Source: JAHJQQ01 sp963737555 (GTDB lineage Bacteria > Pseudomonadota > Gammaproteobacteria > Thiohalobacterales > Thiohalobacteraceae). Taken from it: a stretch of 64,000 nt of DNA. Location: the NCBI GenBank assembly GCA_963737555.1, contig CAVTTB010000009.1:1-64000 (forward strand). The letters are read 5' to 3'. The first letter of the stretch is position 1. Each line of letters starts with the position of its first letter. The notes beneath the pieces are model-generated. The model saw only the letters and a list, made by a program, of their open reading frames with translations. It did no database searches and had not been told where the DNA came from. The translations under genes were made by a program, and so were the position numbers. Of the stretch, positions 18,301 through 28,454 are shown in pieces.

Positions 18301-20133
18301 TCAATGCGTCAGTTGCATATACAGCAACGGCAAGCGTCGCGGCAGTTCCGAGGGCCGACGGATGACAATGTAGCCGTCACTGCCGAACAGATGCGGCAGA
18401 TAATCGCCGGCACGCTGGTCGATGGTGACACAGAACGGTTGCAGTCCCTGACGGCGCGCATCCGCAATGGCGTGGCGCGTGTCCTCGATGCCGTAACGCC
18501 CCTCGTAATGATCCAGGTCGTTGGGCTTGCCGTCGGTAAGAATGAGCAGTAAGCGGCGATTGGCTTGTTGCGCGCCCAGCACGGTGCTGGCGTGGCGGAT
18601 GGCCGCGCCCATGCGCGTGTAAAAGCCCGGCTTGATCGCGCCGATATGGCCGCGCACGCGCGCATCGTATGGTTCATTAAAGCCCTTGAGATGTTGAAAG
18701 CGCACATGCTCGCGATAGCGCGATGAGAAGCCATACAGGGCGAAGCGATCGCCGGTGGCGGCGAGGCTTTCGGCGAACAGGAACAGACTGTCGCGGATCA
18801 CGTCGATGACGCGCTGCTCGTTGCTGATCCAGGCATCGGTCGATAACGACAGATCGGCGAGCAGCAGACAGGCGAGGTCGCGGTCGCCGACGCGCAGATC
18901 GCGGTACAAGCCGGGGTCACTGCTGTGGCCGCCGGCGCGGCGTTCGGCGGCGAAGCGCAGATAGGCGTCGAGATCGAGTTCGCTGCCGTCGCTCTGCGCG
19001 CGGCGCCATACCCGCGTCGGCGCCAGCAGCTGAAATTGATTGCGCAAACGACGCGCGGTAGGGCGCAAGCGCGCCGGCAACTCGGTGGGCGGCGCATCGG
19101 CGGCGAGCATCGGCTGCAAACGGCAGTGATCCTGAATCAGCGTGTGACGCCGGTAATCCCATTCCGGCAAGGCGATGCCGGGGCCGAGTTGCAGATCGTC
19201 ATGGGCGGCGGCCGGCAGATCCAGATCGAAACGGATGCGCGAGGCATTGCGCCGGCGTTCGCGGGCGACGCTGAGTTCGTCCATGTCGTCGGCCTCGCGC
19301 GCGGCTTCTTCCATGTCTTCGTTGTCTTCGGTGCCACGATCGAGGTTGACGTGTTCGGCCCAGCCGAACAGCGCTTCCAGACGCAGCGCCAACAGACCAC
19401 GGTCGCGCTTGGGTGCCTCGACGCGCGCGGCCTTGCGGCGGCGATTGTCATCGCGGCAATAAGTATTGCCGTCAGCCTCGGCATCGACTGTTTCGTCGCG
19501 TTGTGCGGTGTCGTTCGCGGTGTGCGGTGGAGAGGGGTGCATCCACAACACCACCGGCTGCGGCGGACGGCGCGCGTGCGGCAGTTGCGCGACGCTGCCG
19601 GGGTCTTGCAAGGCTGCGCACACAGCGCGTTCTTGTGCGGCTTCGTCGGCGGGCAGTCGCTGTGGGTCAGGTCGCTGCGCAAGTTGGGCCGCGACCAAGC
19701 GCTGATAACGCGGGCGCAGACCGGGGTAGTGCGCGAGCACCGCTTGGGTCAGGGCTTGGTTGTAGGCCAGCCACGGCAGTTCGGCGGGGGCCTGTTGTGC
19801 CGCCAGGGCGGCCAACCACAGATATAAATCGCGGTTGAGTGCCGCGTCAGGGAACACGGCCAGTGATTGCGGCAGATACAAGGCGTGCGTGTCGCGCCAC
19901 GCGAGTTCGATTTTGGTATCGACGCCGGCGATGCGCGCCAACAGCCCGCGGCGCGCCGCAGAGTCGGTGGCGGTACTGGTCTGAAGGCGCAGTCCGGCAT
20001 CGCCGCCGAGCGCGCGGAACAGGATCGATACGGGACGGCGCACGCTCTCGAACAGCACCGCCGCCTGCGGATAATCGCTGCGCGCGACGCGGGTGATGAG
20101 GCGATGCCAGAGTTGCCCGACCTGTTCTTCCAT
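18301..20133 (-). CDS. norD: NorD, nitric oxide reductase activation protein (VWA domain)
   Basis: 610 aa. The C-terminal third (about 400-610) is a von Willebrand factor A domain with the metal-site motif DLSLSTD and later LILTDGKPND. The N-terminal part is helical, with an acidic, low-complexity middle (about 230-290). NorD works with the MoxR-type ATPase NorQ to activate the NorBC reductase, probably by metal insertion. NorB, NorC and NorQ are not in this window. It is flanked by nnrS and an Fe-S membrane protein on the same strand. Confidence 0.88.
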   Translation of the reverse strand: MEEQVGQLWHRLITRVARSDYPQAAVLFESVRRPVSILFRALGGDAGLRLQTSTATDSAARRGLLARIAGVDTKIELAWRDTHALYLPQSLAVFPDAALNRDLYLWLAALAAQQAPAELPWLAYNQALTQAVLAHYPGLRPRYQRLVAAQLAQRPDPQRLPADEAAQERAVCAALQDPGSVAQLPHARRPPQPVVLWMHPSPPHTANDTAQRDETVDAEADGNTYCRDDNRRRKAARVEAPKRDRGLLALRLEALFGWAEHVNLDRGTEDNEDMEEAAREADDMDELSVARERRRNASRIRFDLDLPAAAHDDLQLGPGIALPEWDYRRHTLIQDHCRLQPMLAADAPPTELPARLRPTARRLRNQFQLLAPTRVWRRAQSDGSELDLDAYLRFAAERRAGGHSSDPGLYRDLRVGDRDLACLLLADLSLSTDAWISNEQRVIDVIRDSLFLFAESLAATGDRFALYGFSSRYREHVRFQHLKGFNEPYDARVRGHIGAIKPGFYTRMGAAIRHASTVLGAQQANRRLLLILTDGKPNDLDHYEGRYGIEDTRHAIADARRQGLQPFCVTIDQRAGDYLPHLFGSDGYIVIRRPSELPRRLPLLYMQLTH

Positions 20134-20184
20134 TTCAGTGCCCCGTATATATCCGTTTGTACGCCGAGCGTGATCGAGGGTGAA

Positions 20185-21284
20185 TCATCGCCTAGCCTGG
20201 TCGCGCAGAAAACTGGCTTGGCGTGCCTGGCCTATCTGATCTATGCCAATCTGATCAATCGGGCGTTTGGGCAATGCCGTCGGCTGGCGAGTGGGTCGGG
20301 TGACCGGTTTTTCCACCTGCACCTCAATACCCTGAAAACAGTTGCGCGTCGGTGTACGCGGCCGGCCTTGTTCGCGGTCCGAGACCTGCAGTGCGCATTC
20401 ATCCTCGACCCATTGCAGCAACGATGGCGCCGCGTGTGCGGCCTGTACCTCGGTGCAGGCGCTGATGCATTGTGCGCATTGGGTGCAGGTGAACATTTTG
20501 CGTTTGATGGCGCGCGGCTTCAGACGCATCGGACAGGCATTGTCGCAGGCGGCATTGCAGTCGGCGCAGGCACTGGCGCGGCCGCCGTCGAAGCCCTACC
20601 ACCATGGCGCGTTTGTTGGCCATCCACACCAGGCTCTGAAACAGACCGATGGCGCAGCCGTAGCGGCAGAACAAATGTCGCGCCAGCAGGAATTCGATGC
20701 AGAAAGCCAGTGTCGCAACGCCGATGAAGACACTCTGATTGCGCGTGAGTTGGCCACTGAACAAGTTGGCGTAGATCTCTTTCGGTGGCAGCAGATACGT
20801 CATCAGCACCACCGCCCACAGCAGCGAGAACGCGCACGACCACGACCAGCGTCAACGGCCACAGCCGTCGATCAGGTTGCAGCAGGCTACCATCCGGTTG
20901 GCGTTCCGGCAGCGGTTGTTTTTCCCAGAGGGTCGGTTTACCGCTGGCGCGGCGCATCAGCCCGTTGATGAGTTCGACCACCGAAAAATGCGGACACAAC
21001 CAACCGCAGTAGAGCCGACCATAGCGCCATGAGATCCACAGCAGACCGCCGCCGAGCAGCGCGATGGGTAGGAAGCCGCGCAGCAACAGATTCAGCGCGG
21101 CATTGCCCACGCCGACCTCGCCACGCAGGAACGGGTCCAGGCCTAAGGTCCAATCCCAGCCGAACAGGATGAAATGTCCCAAGTTGAGGTCCAGGCGGAA
21201 CAAGTCCAATGGCGGGGCCACCACGAACAGGATGAAAAAGCCCAGGCGGGAAAGTAGGCGGCGGTCTTGTAGCGCTGCTGGCAT
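20185..21284 (-). CDS. Polyferredoxin-like 4Fe-4S membrane protein (NosR/NapH/CcoG type, two frame breaks)
   Basis: Membrane protein with at least four helices and ferredoxin-type cysteines. The N-terminal part carries YCGWLCPHFS, the middle FCRYGCAIGLFQSLVWM, and the C-terminal part ACADCNAACDNACPMR followed by FTCTQCAQCISACTEV. These are typical of NosR/NapH/CcoG-type electron-transfer proteins. The three parts are in different frames. Single extra bases at about 20834 and 20590 reconnect them into about 365 aa. It is the first gene of a minus-strand set with norD and nnrS, which suggests a role in NO or nitrogen-oxide respiration. Confidence 0.75.
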
Positions 21285-21341
21285 GTCGATTTTCGGCTGT
21301 GACGGATGGCCGTACTTTAGGCGCGCCGCCGCGTTTTCACC

Positions 21342-21355
21342 TTGCCTTAAGTCAA
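21342..21355. promoter_or_regulatory. FNR/DNR-like operator upstream of the Fe-S/norD/nnrS set
   Basis: TTGCCTTAAGTCAA is a 14-base dyad (TTGCC, 4-base TTAA spacer, GTCAA). It resembles the CRP/FNR-family site TTGAT-N4-ATCAA, with the TTG/CAA ends kept. It lies 57 bases upstream of the 21284 start codon. Regulation by an FNR- or DNR-type protein sensing low oxygen or NO is inferred from the match and the downstream genes. Confidence 0.45.
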
Positions 21356-21504
21356 TTCATAACGGTCGTGGCGGAGGTCATCTGGGACGTGTGGTGATTG
21401 TTAACTTATTGTTACGCAATGGAAACTAAAGTTTAATCGAATTTAGCCGCTGGATCCTGGGAAGAGGCCCTCGTTGGGATAGGGTTGTCTGCGGAGACGT
21501 GGTT

Positions 21505-21888
21505 ATGACGGAGCGCAATTTTCGCTTGCTGATCGGTGTTTGGCTGATGCTGGCCCTGGTGGCCGCACTGCCGCTGCCGATTTATGTATTGATGGGGATG
21601 CTCCTGTTCGAGGGCATCACCAACTGGCGGGTGCCGGCCTTGGTCTCGCGCCTGCGCACTGGTTCTGCACCGACGGTCGCCGCGGACGCCACGGGTAATT
21701 GCGTGATGAGCTTCGAGGCCGAGCGCGCCCTGCGCTTGATCCTCGTGGCCATGCTTGGGCTGTCGCTGTTTCTCGCACCGGCATTGTTGTGGTGGTTGCC
21801 CTGGTTCATCGCCTTTGCCTTGATCGGCGCAGGTCTGAGTGGCATCTGCCCGATGGTATCGGCGCTGCGTTGGGTCGGGATGCGCTAA
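21505..21888 (+). CDS. DUF2892-type inner membrane protein (copy 1)
   Basis: 127 aa from ATG 21505. Two hydrophobic hairpins surround a central soluble segment. The features LFEGITNWRVP, MSFEAERALRLI and ICPMVSALRWVGMR are shared with the second copy at 37094. The family often accompanies rhodanese and redox proteins and has no settled function. Here it ends 3 bases before a membrane GGDEF-EAL protein, and the other copy ends 1 base before a histidine kinase with a similar sensor region, so it may be a sensor partner. Confidence 0.75.
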   Translation: MTERNFRLLIGVWLMLALVAALPLPIYVLMGMLLFEGITNWRVPALVSRLRTGSAPTVAADATGNCVMSFEAERALRLILVAMLGLSLFLAPALLWWLPWFIAFALIGAGLSGICPMVSALRWVGMR

Positions 21889-21891
21889 ACA

Positions 21892-24310
21892 ATGAAACAC
21901 GCTCAAACAGAACAGGTCTCGGGGCTGGCGCCTGAGGTTGGCCTGTCGACCAAGGTGACGATGATCGTTTTCTGGGGACTGATCATTATCGGTCTGCTGT
22001 TCGCCAGTCTGCTGCTGCACAACCGGGAACTGGAAACCCTCGATAAGCGTGCCGCGATCGCGGACAGTATCGCCTACCAGGTCGATCAATTGCTGCACGA
22101 GCATGCGCCGGATACCATCGAGGTGAAGTCCTTATTGCAGCGCTTGTTGAACGATCGTGGCGACGTGAGCGTCGAGTTGAAGCTGAGCGGCCGTGAGACA
22201 GCCAAGTTTGGTGCCAAGGCGCAGGGCGCCGATCCGCAACGTCTGGTGCGCTATATCGACATTGCCGGCGACAGCAGGGACAGCGTCGGAGGCGAGTTGA
22301 CGATCAGTTTCCCGAATATCGAGCAGACTCTGCATGCCGAGCGTAGTCGCCTGTTGCTCAGTCTGGGTGGTTTGTTACTGGTATTCGGCGCCGTGCTGAA
22401 GGGGCTCATGGAACGACTGCTGGCACAGCCTTTGGCGCAGATGGTGCAGACGGCGCGCAAAATTTCCATCGGCAATGGCGAATTGGATTTCAACGCCGAA
22501 CGTCATGACGAATTTGGTTATCTGGCGAAATTCATCAACCACGCACTTGTGGACATGCGCCGATCCGAGCGCGAGGCGCAACGCTCGCGGGAGCTTGCCG
22601 AGGTGACGCTGCAGTCTATTGGCGATGGCGTCATCACCACCAACAAAAACGGTCGCATCGTCTATATGAACCCGGTGGCTGAACGTCTACTGGAGATGGT
22701 TCTGGAAGACGCGCGCGGACAGTTCCTGCCGGATATTATGCCGATAATCGTCCAAGAGACGGGCGCCGTGCAGGAGCATCCGATGTTGCGCTGTCTGCGC
22801 GAGAACTGCACGGTGGAGTCCGGCGTGGATAACGCGCTATTCCTGCGTTCCGGCACGCTGGTCCCCATCGCCGATTATGCGGCGCCGATCCACGATGCCC
22901 AAGGCGCGGTACGCGGTGCGGTGATTGTGTTCCAGGATGTCAGTGTGGCACGAAAACTTCAGCACGAGCTGAGCTACCAGGCCAGTCATGATCCGCTGAC
23001 CGGTTTATATAACCGCCGCGAATTCGATCGCGAAATACAACGGGCGCTGGAACATGTCGAACGTGACGGGCATGTGCATGCGTTGTGCTATCTGGACCTG
23101 GATCAGTTCAAAGTGGTCAATGACACCTGTGGGCATGCCGCCGGTGATCAGCTGCTGATCAAGTTGACCGCTTATCTGCAGGGCAAGTTGCGCAAGGTCG
23201 ACGTGCTGGCGCGTCTGGGTGGCGACGAATTCGGGTTGCTGCTGGTGCATTGTCCATTGCACCAGGCGCTTGAGATCGCCGAGAGTCTGCGCGTGGTCGT
23301 CAATGAGTTTCGTTTTGTCTGGCAGAGTAAGTCCTTTCAGATTGGTGTCAGCATCGGTTTGGTAGAGCTGACAGCGTCCATCGGCAGTGCCGCCGAGGCC
23401 CTGGCAGCAGCGGATATGGCCTGTTATGCGGCAAAGGATGACGGTCGCAACCGCGTCCATGTCTACCGTCAGGACAGTGTGGAACTGACGCAGCGCCGTG
23501 ATGAGATGGGTATGGTCTCGGCCGTGCAGCGTGCACTGGCCGACGGCCATCTGGAATTGTTCGCGCAGATCATCGCGCCGGTGCGCGAGACGATGCCGCT
23601 GCCGCATTACGAGATTCTGGTGCGGATGCGCGATCCGGAGGGCAATTACATCTCGCCGGGCGCTTTCATCCCGGCGGCCGAGCGTTTTCAGTTGATGTCC
23701 TCCCTCGATCGCTGGGTGGTCAGCCATGCCATGCGTCTGGCCTCGGCGCAGGCGCGTGGCGGCGAGCCTATCGAGCTATCGATCAATCTGTCCGGGCAAT
23801 CCTTGAGCGAGGATCAGTTCCTGGACTTTGTCGTCCAGCAGATTGAGCAGAGCGGTGTGAATCCGGGGCATCTGTGCTTCGAGATTACCGAGACCGCGGC
23901 GATCAACAACATGGCCCGTGCGGTGCGCTTCATGACTTCTATACGGAAACTCGGGTGTCATTTCGCGCTGGACGATTTTGGTAGCGGCATGAGTTCCTTC
24001 GGCTACCTTAAGAGTTTGCCGGTCGATATTCTCAAAATCGACGGCAGCTTCATCAAACGTCTGCATGAGAGCACGGTGGATCAGTCCATGGTTCGGGCGA
24101 TACACGAAGTGGCGCGCTTGATGGGTATGAAGACGGTGGCCGAATTTGTCGAGAACGCCGAGATTCTCGCAGGTGCTGCGCGATATCGGCGTCGATCGGG
24201 CGCAAGGATATTTCCTCGGCCGGCCGACACCGATCAGCGAGCTATTCCCCACGGCTGAGACGTCTGCCGTGACGACGGTTGTTCCGCAACTGAAAGTTAT
24301 CCGGTCCTGA
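21892..24310 (+). CDS. Membrane GGDEF-EAL cyclic di-GMP protein with PAS domain (frameshift near the end)
   Basis: Domains: membrane helix (about 22-42), periplasmic sensor of about 105 residues, second helix (about 148-168), HAMP, PAS (about 235-350), GGDEF (LGGDEFGLLL, about 440) and EAL (YEILVRM, about 560). The GGDEF signature for synthesis is intact. The EAL motif reads EIL, which keeps the metal-binding glutamate, so phosphodiesterase activity is possible. The frame breaks at about 24179 after VENAEIL; an extra base is the simplest cause and the continuation VLRDIGVDRAQGYFLGRP ends at 24310, giving 805 aa. It follows the DUF2892 gene by 3 bases. Confidence 0.87.
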
Positions 24311-24362
24311 CCGAGATATCCAAGGAGAGTTTTCCCGTATACGCCAGGGATTGAGGCAGCAG

Positions 24363-26063
24363 ATGATGGAACGCAGCGCACTCACGCAACTGAAACCTAC
24401 CGACCTCCCGGCGCCGCCGCAGGAGGCGATTGCGATTGTGCATGCCTGCGCCCGCGCGGATATCAGCAGTAAACGTTTGGCCGAGATCGTTACGCACAGC
24501 GCGGTACTGACGGCTGAACTGCTGCGCATCGTCAATTCCGCATTTTTTGGCTTCCGCGCCAAGGCGACCTCGGCGGCGCATGCCGTTACCTTGCTAGGCC
24601 AACGCGCCCTGCGCAATCTGGCCTTGTGCGTGGCGATGCGCGATGCCTTGCGACCCGAGTCCATTCCCGGATTGGATATGGCGGCGTATTGGGAGCAGGC
24701 ACTGCTGCGCGCCGTCGCCGCGCGCTGTCTGGCGCGTGTCACCCAACACAATAGCGAAGATTGCTTTACCGCAGGCCTGTTGCAGGACTTCGGTTTATTG
24801 GTGATGTTGTATATCGATCAGCACCGCGTCCACGAATGGAAGCGCCTGGCCGAGGCCGATCCCGACGAGCGTTACGCGCTGGAGCAGAGCCTGTTCCAGA
24901 CCACGCACGATCACGTGGGTGCGGCGCTGGCCGACCTGTGGGAACTGCCGTCCGAGCTGCGGCAGGTGATGGCCGCGCATCATTCGCTGCGGGATACCGA
25001 CAGTCCCGCAAGTCTGGAGTCGTGCAAGTTGGCGTTGTGCGCGGATTGGATGGCTGCGGTGTTCAGTGCCGCCGACAAACGCCCGGTGATCCGCCGTTGC
25101 CATCAGATCCTGCAGGAACATTTCGGTCTTACCACGGAGCAGGTCAATGATCTTCTCGACGAGACCGCTCAGGGCCTCGGCGAGGCGGGTGCGGCGATGG
25201 GCCTGACGGTGGACGCGCACATGAGCCTGGCCGATGTGCTGCGCGAGGCCAATCTGCAACTCGCCGAAGACAATCTCAGTTATCAGGAACTGACCTGGCG
25301 TCTGGAGCAGGCGCTGGCGGAGCGGGATCGCTATGCCGCCGAACTCAATCGCGAGTTGGAGCTGGCACGCGAAGTGCAGCGCAGCCTTATGCCCCGGGAC
25401 AACGACGCCTGCCCTGGGTTTCATGGCGTAAATACGTCGGCACGCGAACTGTCTGGGGATTTTTACGACTATTTCCCGACGCGCAACGGCCAGATCCATT
25501 TCTGTATCGCCGATGTGTCGGGCAAGGGCATGAATGCGGCGATGTTGATGGCCAAGGTCAGCAGCCTGTTCCGCTGCCTTGCCAAAAACGTGGCCGATCC
25601 GGCCATGCTGATGGCGATGCTGAACCGGGAGATCGTCGAGACCTCGGTGCGCGGCATGTTCGTGACCATGATTGGCGGTCGGTATACGCCGCAGACCGGA
25701 CAGGTGTTGTTGGCCAACGCGGGACATCTGCCGGCCCTGTATCTGCCGGCAACGGGTCCGCTGCTTGAGTTTCCGGCCGATGCGCCACCGCTCGGCGTGC
25801 TGCCCGATGTGCAGTTCGTGAACCAGGAACTGAATTTGGCCGACGGTACCTTGTATTTCTACACCGATGGACTGGTCGAGGCGCGTCTGCGCAGCGGCGA
25901 GGAGTTCGGCATCGCCGGCCTCAAGAGCGCATTACGCAAACATGCCATTTTGCCCATGGCGCAGCGCGCACAGCACGTGCTCGATGCGGTGCGCGACGCC
26001 GATGTGCATGATGATTTGACATTGTTGATGATCGATTCCAGGGAGCGGAATCATGTTGGGTGA
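24363..26063 (+). CDS. HDOD domain fused to PP2C-type (RsbU/SpoIIE) phosphatase
   Basis: 566 aa. HDOD domain at about 10-210 (LRIVNSAFFGF, AAHAVTLLGQRALRNL), a coiled coil at about 285-335, and a PP2C/SpoIIE phosphatase at about 340-560 with ELSGDFYDYF, IADVSGKGMNAAMLMA, LANAGHLPALYL and YTDGLVEAR. Such phosphatases dephosphorylate a STAS antagonist in partner-switching pathways. The expected partners follow at once: a serine kinase and a STAS protein. The start is ATG 24363 or 24366; an open frame runs to TTG 24351. The HDOD part presumably receives the signal. Confidence 0.87.
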   Translation: MMERSALTQLKPTDLPAPPQEAIAIVHACARADISSKRLAEIVTHSAVLTAELLRIVNSAFFGFRAKATSAAHAVTLLGQRALRNLALCVAMRDALRPESIPGLDMAAYWEQALLRAVAARCLARVTQHNSEDCFTAGLLQDFGLLVMLYIDQHRVHEWKRLAEADPDERYALEQSLFQTTHDHVGAALADLWELPSELRQVMAAHHSLRDTDSPASLESCKLALCADWMAAVFSAADKRPVIRRCHQILQEHFGLTTEQVNDLLDETAQGLGEAGAAMGLTVDAHMSLADVLREANLQLAEDNLSYQELTWRLEQALAERDRYAAELNRELELAREVQRSLMPRDNDACPGFHGVNTSARELSGDFYDYFPTRNGQIHFCIADVSGKGMNAAMLMAKVSSLFRCLAKNVADPAMLMAMLNREIVETSVRGMFVTMIGGRYTPQTGQVLLANAGHLPALYLPATGPLLEFPADAPPLGVLPDVQFVNQELNLADGTLYFYTDGLVEARLRSGEEFGIAGLKSALRKHAILPMAQRAQHVLDAVRDADVHDDLTLLMIDSRERNHVG

Positions 26064-26484
26064 GGAGTGGACGATGATGCGGGTGCCCGCGCAGCCCGAG
26101 CGATTGCACGCACTGCGCGGCTTGGTCCGCGACCAAGCGATCATCCATGGCTTCATGCCGGATGAGGTGGATGAGTTGGTATTGGCCGTCAATGAAGCCT
26201 GCATGAATGTGATCCAGCATGGCTATCGAGGTACAGCCGGCGTATTGGAATTGGGTGTGCGCGCGGACGCGGTGGGTATCGAATTCCGTATTCGCGATCA
26301 CGCGCCCGAGGTGAGTCTGGAGGATTGGCAGCCACGCGATCTCGATGACCTGCGCCCGGGCGGATTAGGCGTGCATTTCATCCGCCAGATCATGGACGAG
26401 ATCAGCTATCTGCCGCCACCGGGTGGTGTGGGCAATTGGCTGAGCATGAAGAAATATTTGCCAACCCAGGAGAACGGTACATGA
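26053..26484 (+). CDS. RsbW/SpoIIAB-like serine kinase (anti-sigma type)
   Basis: 143 aa GHKL ATPase. The N-box is VNEACMNVIQHGY and the G-box region is DLRPGGLGVHFIRQIMDE, followed by NWLSMKKYL. Such kinases phosphorylate STAS antagonists and hold a target protein until released. The gene overlaps the end of the phosphatase gene by 11 bases and the STAS gene by 4, so the three are cotranslated. No sigma factor gene is next to it, so the controlled partner is open. Confidence 0.87.
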   Translation: MLGEEWTMMRVPAQPERLHALRGLVRDQAIIHGFMPDEVDELVLAVNEACMNVIQHGYRGTAGVLELGVRADAVGIEFRIRDHAPEVSLEDWQPRDLDDLRPGGLGVHFIRQIMDEISYLPPPGGVGNWLSMKKYLPTQENGT

Positions 26485-26819
26485 GTGGTCGGGTGAAACT
26501 GGAGGGTAACTACGCCATTGTCTGTCTCGAAGGCGAGATCGACCTCCATACTTCGCCCGAGTCGCGGAAACTCATTCTCGGGTGCCTGCAAGAGGGTAAG
26601 CCGACCTTGGTGGATCTCGCCCGTGTGGCCTATATCGACAGCTCCGGTGTGGCGAGTCTGGTCGAAGGCTTTCAACTTGCGCGCCAGCGACAACTCGATT
26701 TCGGCCTGGTGGGTGTGAGCCCGGCGGCGTTGAACGTGCTGAAGCTGGCGCGGCTCGACAAGGTGTTTCCGATCTATGCCAGCGTGCAGGAACGGCTGGC
26801 GAAATCGGCGGCTGACTAA
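26481..26819 (+). CDS. STAS-domain anti-sigma-factor antagonist (RsbV/SpoIIAA-like)
   Basis: 112 aa from ATG 26481, overlapping the kinase stop (ATGA). It is a single STAS domain with the phosphorylatable serine motif YIDSSGVASL at about residue 55. It ends 3 bases before the MlaE-like permease gene. The Mla system has its own STAS subunit, MlaB, in the same relative place, so this protein could serve the transporter, the kinase, or both. The serine motif looks like SpoIIAA. Confidence 0.87.
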   Translation: MSGRVKLEGNYAIVCLEGEIDLHTSPESRKLILGCLQEGKPTLVDLARVAYIDSSGVASLVEGFQLARQRQLDFGLVGVSPAALNVLKLARLDKVFPIYASVQERLAKSAAD

Positions 26820-26822
26820 GTC

Positions 26823-27614
26823 ATGATCAGGTCATTCACCGAAAATCTGGGCAGGCGCGTCGTCGGCGGGGTCGAGGAATTCGGCTACGGCACGGCATTG
26901 CTGGTGGAAAGCCTTTACTGGTTGTCGGTCGGGCCGTTTCGTCAGCAGCCGGTGCGTCCGCGTGCCATCGTCGCAGAAATGATGCGTATCGGTGTGTTCG
27001 CCATTCCGGTAGTGACCATTCTCGCGTTTGCCAACGGCGTGATGATGGCCCTGCAGGGCATATATACCTTGCGCGACTTCGGCGCCGAGTCACAGGTTAT
27101 CCCCGGTCTGGCCATGTCGATCACACGCGAATTCGGCGCGCTGATCGTCGGCATCGTGGTGGCGGGTCGTTCCGGTTCTGCTATCGCCGCGCGTATCGGC
27201 GCGATGCAGATGTCACAGGAGGTCGATGCGCTGCGGGTGCTCGGCGTGAATCCAGTGCGGCATCTGGTGGCGCCGATACTCGCGGCGATGCTGGTGATGG
27301 TGCCAACCCTGACGATCTTAGCCGACTTCATTGCACTGACCGGTGGCGGTGTGCTGTGCAGCCTGTATATGCATATGAGCCTGGTCGCCTATACCGATAT
27401 GATTCTGGCGAATATAGAAGTGTTCGATGTGATGCAGGGATTGATCAAGAGCTTCGTGTTTGCCGTGCTGATCACGCTGGTCGGCTGCATCAATGGGTTT
27501 CTCACGACGGGCGGTTCCGAAGGGCTTGGCACGCGTACCACCCGTTCGGTGGTGCTTTGCATCGCGGCCATCGTCGTGGCCGATATGATTTTCACATTCT
27601 TCCTGAGTCGTTGA
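26823..27614 (+). CDS. mlaE: MlaE-like ABC transporter permease
   Basis: 263 aa inner-membrane permease of the MCE lipid transport system. Five or six membrane segments; the family stretches are GMMALQGIYTLRDFGAESQV (19-20 residues near position 70), REFGALIVGIVVAGRSGSA and AARIGAMQMSQEVDALRVLGV. It begins 3 bases after the STAS gene and is followed by the ATPase (4-base gap), MlaD and a lipoprotein. It likely moves phospholipids between inner and outer membranes. Confidence 0.9.
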   Translation: MIRSFTENLGRRVVGGVEEFGYGTALLVESLYWLSVGPFRQQPVRPRAIVAEMMRIGVFAIPVVTILAFANGVMMALQGIYTLRDFGAESQVIPGLAMSITREFGALIVGIVVAGRSGSAIAARIGAMQMSQEVDALRVLGVNPVRHLVAPILAAMLVMVPTLTILADFIALTGGGVLCSLYMHMSLVAYTDMILANIEVFDVMQGLIKSFVFAVLITLVGCINGFLTTGGSEGLGTRTTRSVVLCIAAIVVADMIFTFFLSR

Positions 27615-27618
27615 ACTG

Positions 27619-28446
27619 ATGCATAGCGCAGCGGCCACTGTCACCGAATCACTGGCACCGCAGACGGTGATACAGGTCGAAAACCTGGTGACCTACTATG
27701 ACGAGCGGCGCATTCTCGACGACGTGTCGCTGGATGTATCGGCCGGTGAGATTCACGTCATCATGGGCGGCAGCGGCTCCGGTAAATCCACATTACTGCG
27801 CCATCTGCTTGGGCTGAACCGGCCGGTATCGGGCACCGTCAGGCTATTCGGGCAGGACATCAATCGTCTCAACGGTCAGGCATTATTCGAGATGCGCCGG
27901 AAAATGGGTGTGTCGTTTCAGAACGGCGCCTTGTTCAATTCCATGACCGTCGGCGAGAACGTGCAATTTCCGCTGCGCGAGCATACGCGGCTGGACGACA
28001 ACACCATCCGTATCATGAGCCGCATGAAGTTGGAAGTGGTCAATCTCGCCGGCTATGAAAATCTGCTGCCGGCACAGTTGTCCGGCGGCATGGTCAAGCG
28101 CGCCTCTCTGGCGCGCGCGATCGTCATGGATCCGAAGCTGCTGTTCTTCGATGAACCTTCCGCCGGTCTCGATCCGGTGGTTTCGGCCGAACTCGACGAG
28201 CTGATTCTGCGGCTGCGCGAATCCATGCAAATCACCATCGTGGTGGTGACGCATGAACTGGAAAGTGCCTTCAAGATCGCCGACAGGATTACTGTTTTGG
28301 ATCGTGGACGCATTCTCGTAACCGGCAGCGTCGCCGAGGTCAAGTCCTCGACCAACGAACGGGTGCGCGGATTGATCAACAGAATCCCGGAAAACGAGCC
28401 GGTCGATGTCGACGAGTACATGCGTCGACTGACGCGGTTGGATTAG
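27619..28446 (+). CDS. mlaF: MlaF-like ABC transporter ATP-binding protein
   Basis: 275 aa. Walker A GGSGSGKST at about residue 52, Q-loop MGVSFQNGALFNS, signature LSGGMVKRASLARA, Walker B LLFFDEPSAGLDP and switch histidine VVTHELES. The VSFQNGALF sequence is characteristic of the Mla subfamily. It energises the MlaE permease encoded just before it. Confidence 0.93.
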   Translation: MHSAAATVTESLAPQTVIQVENLVTYYDERRILDDVSLDVSAGEIHVIMGGSGSGKSTLLRHLLGLNRPVSGTVRLFGQDINRLNGQALFEMRRKMGVSFQNGALFNSMTVGENVQFPLREHTRLDDNTIRIMSRMKLEVVNLAGYENLLPAQLSGGMVKRASLARAIVMDPKLLFFDEPSAGLDPVVSAELDELILRLRESMQITIVVVTHELESAFKIADRITVLDRGRILVTGSVAEVKSSTNERVRGLINRIPENEPVDVDEYMRRLTRLD

Positions 28447-28454
28447 AGGCGGGC

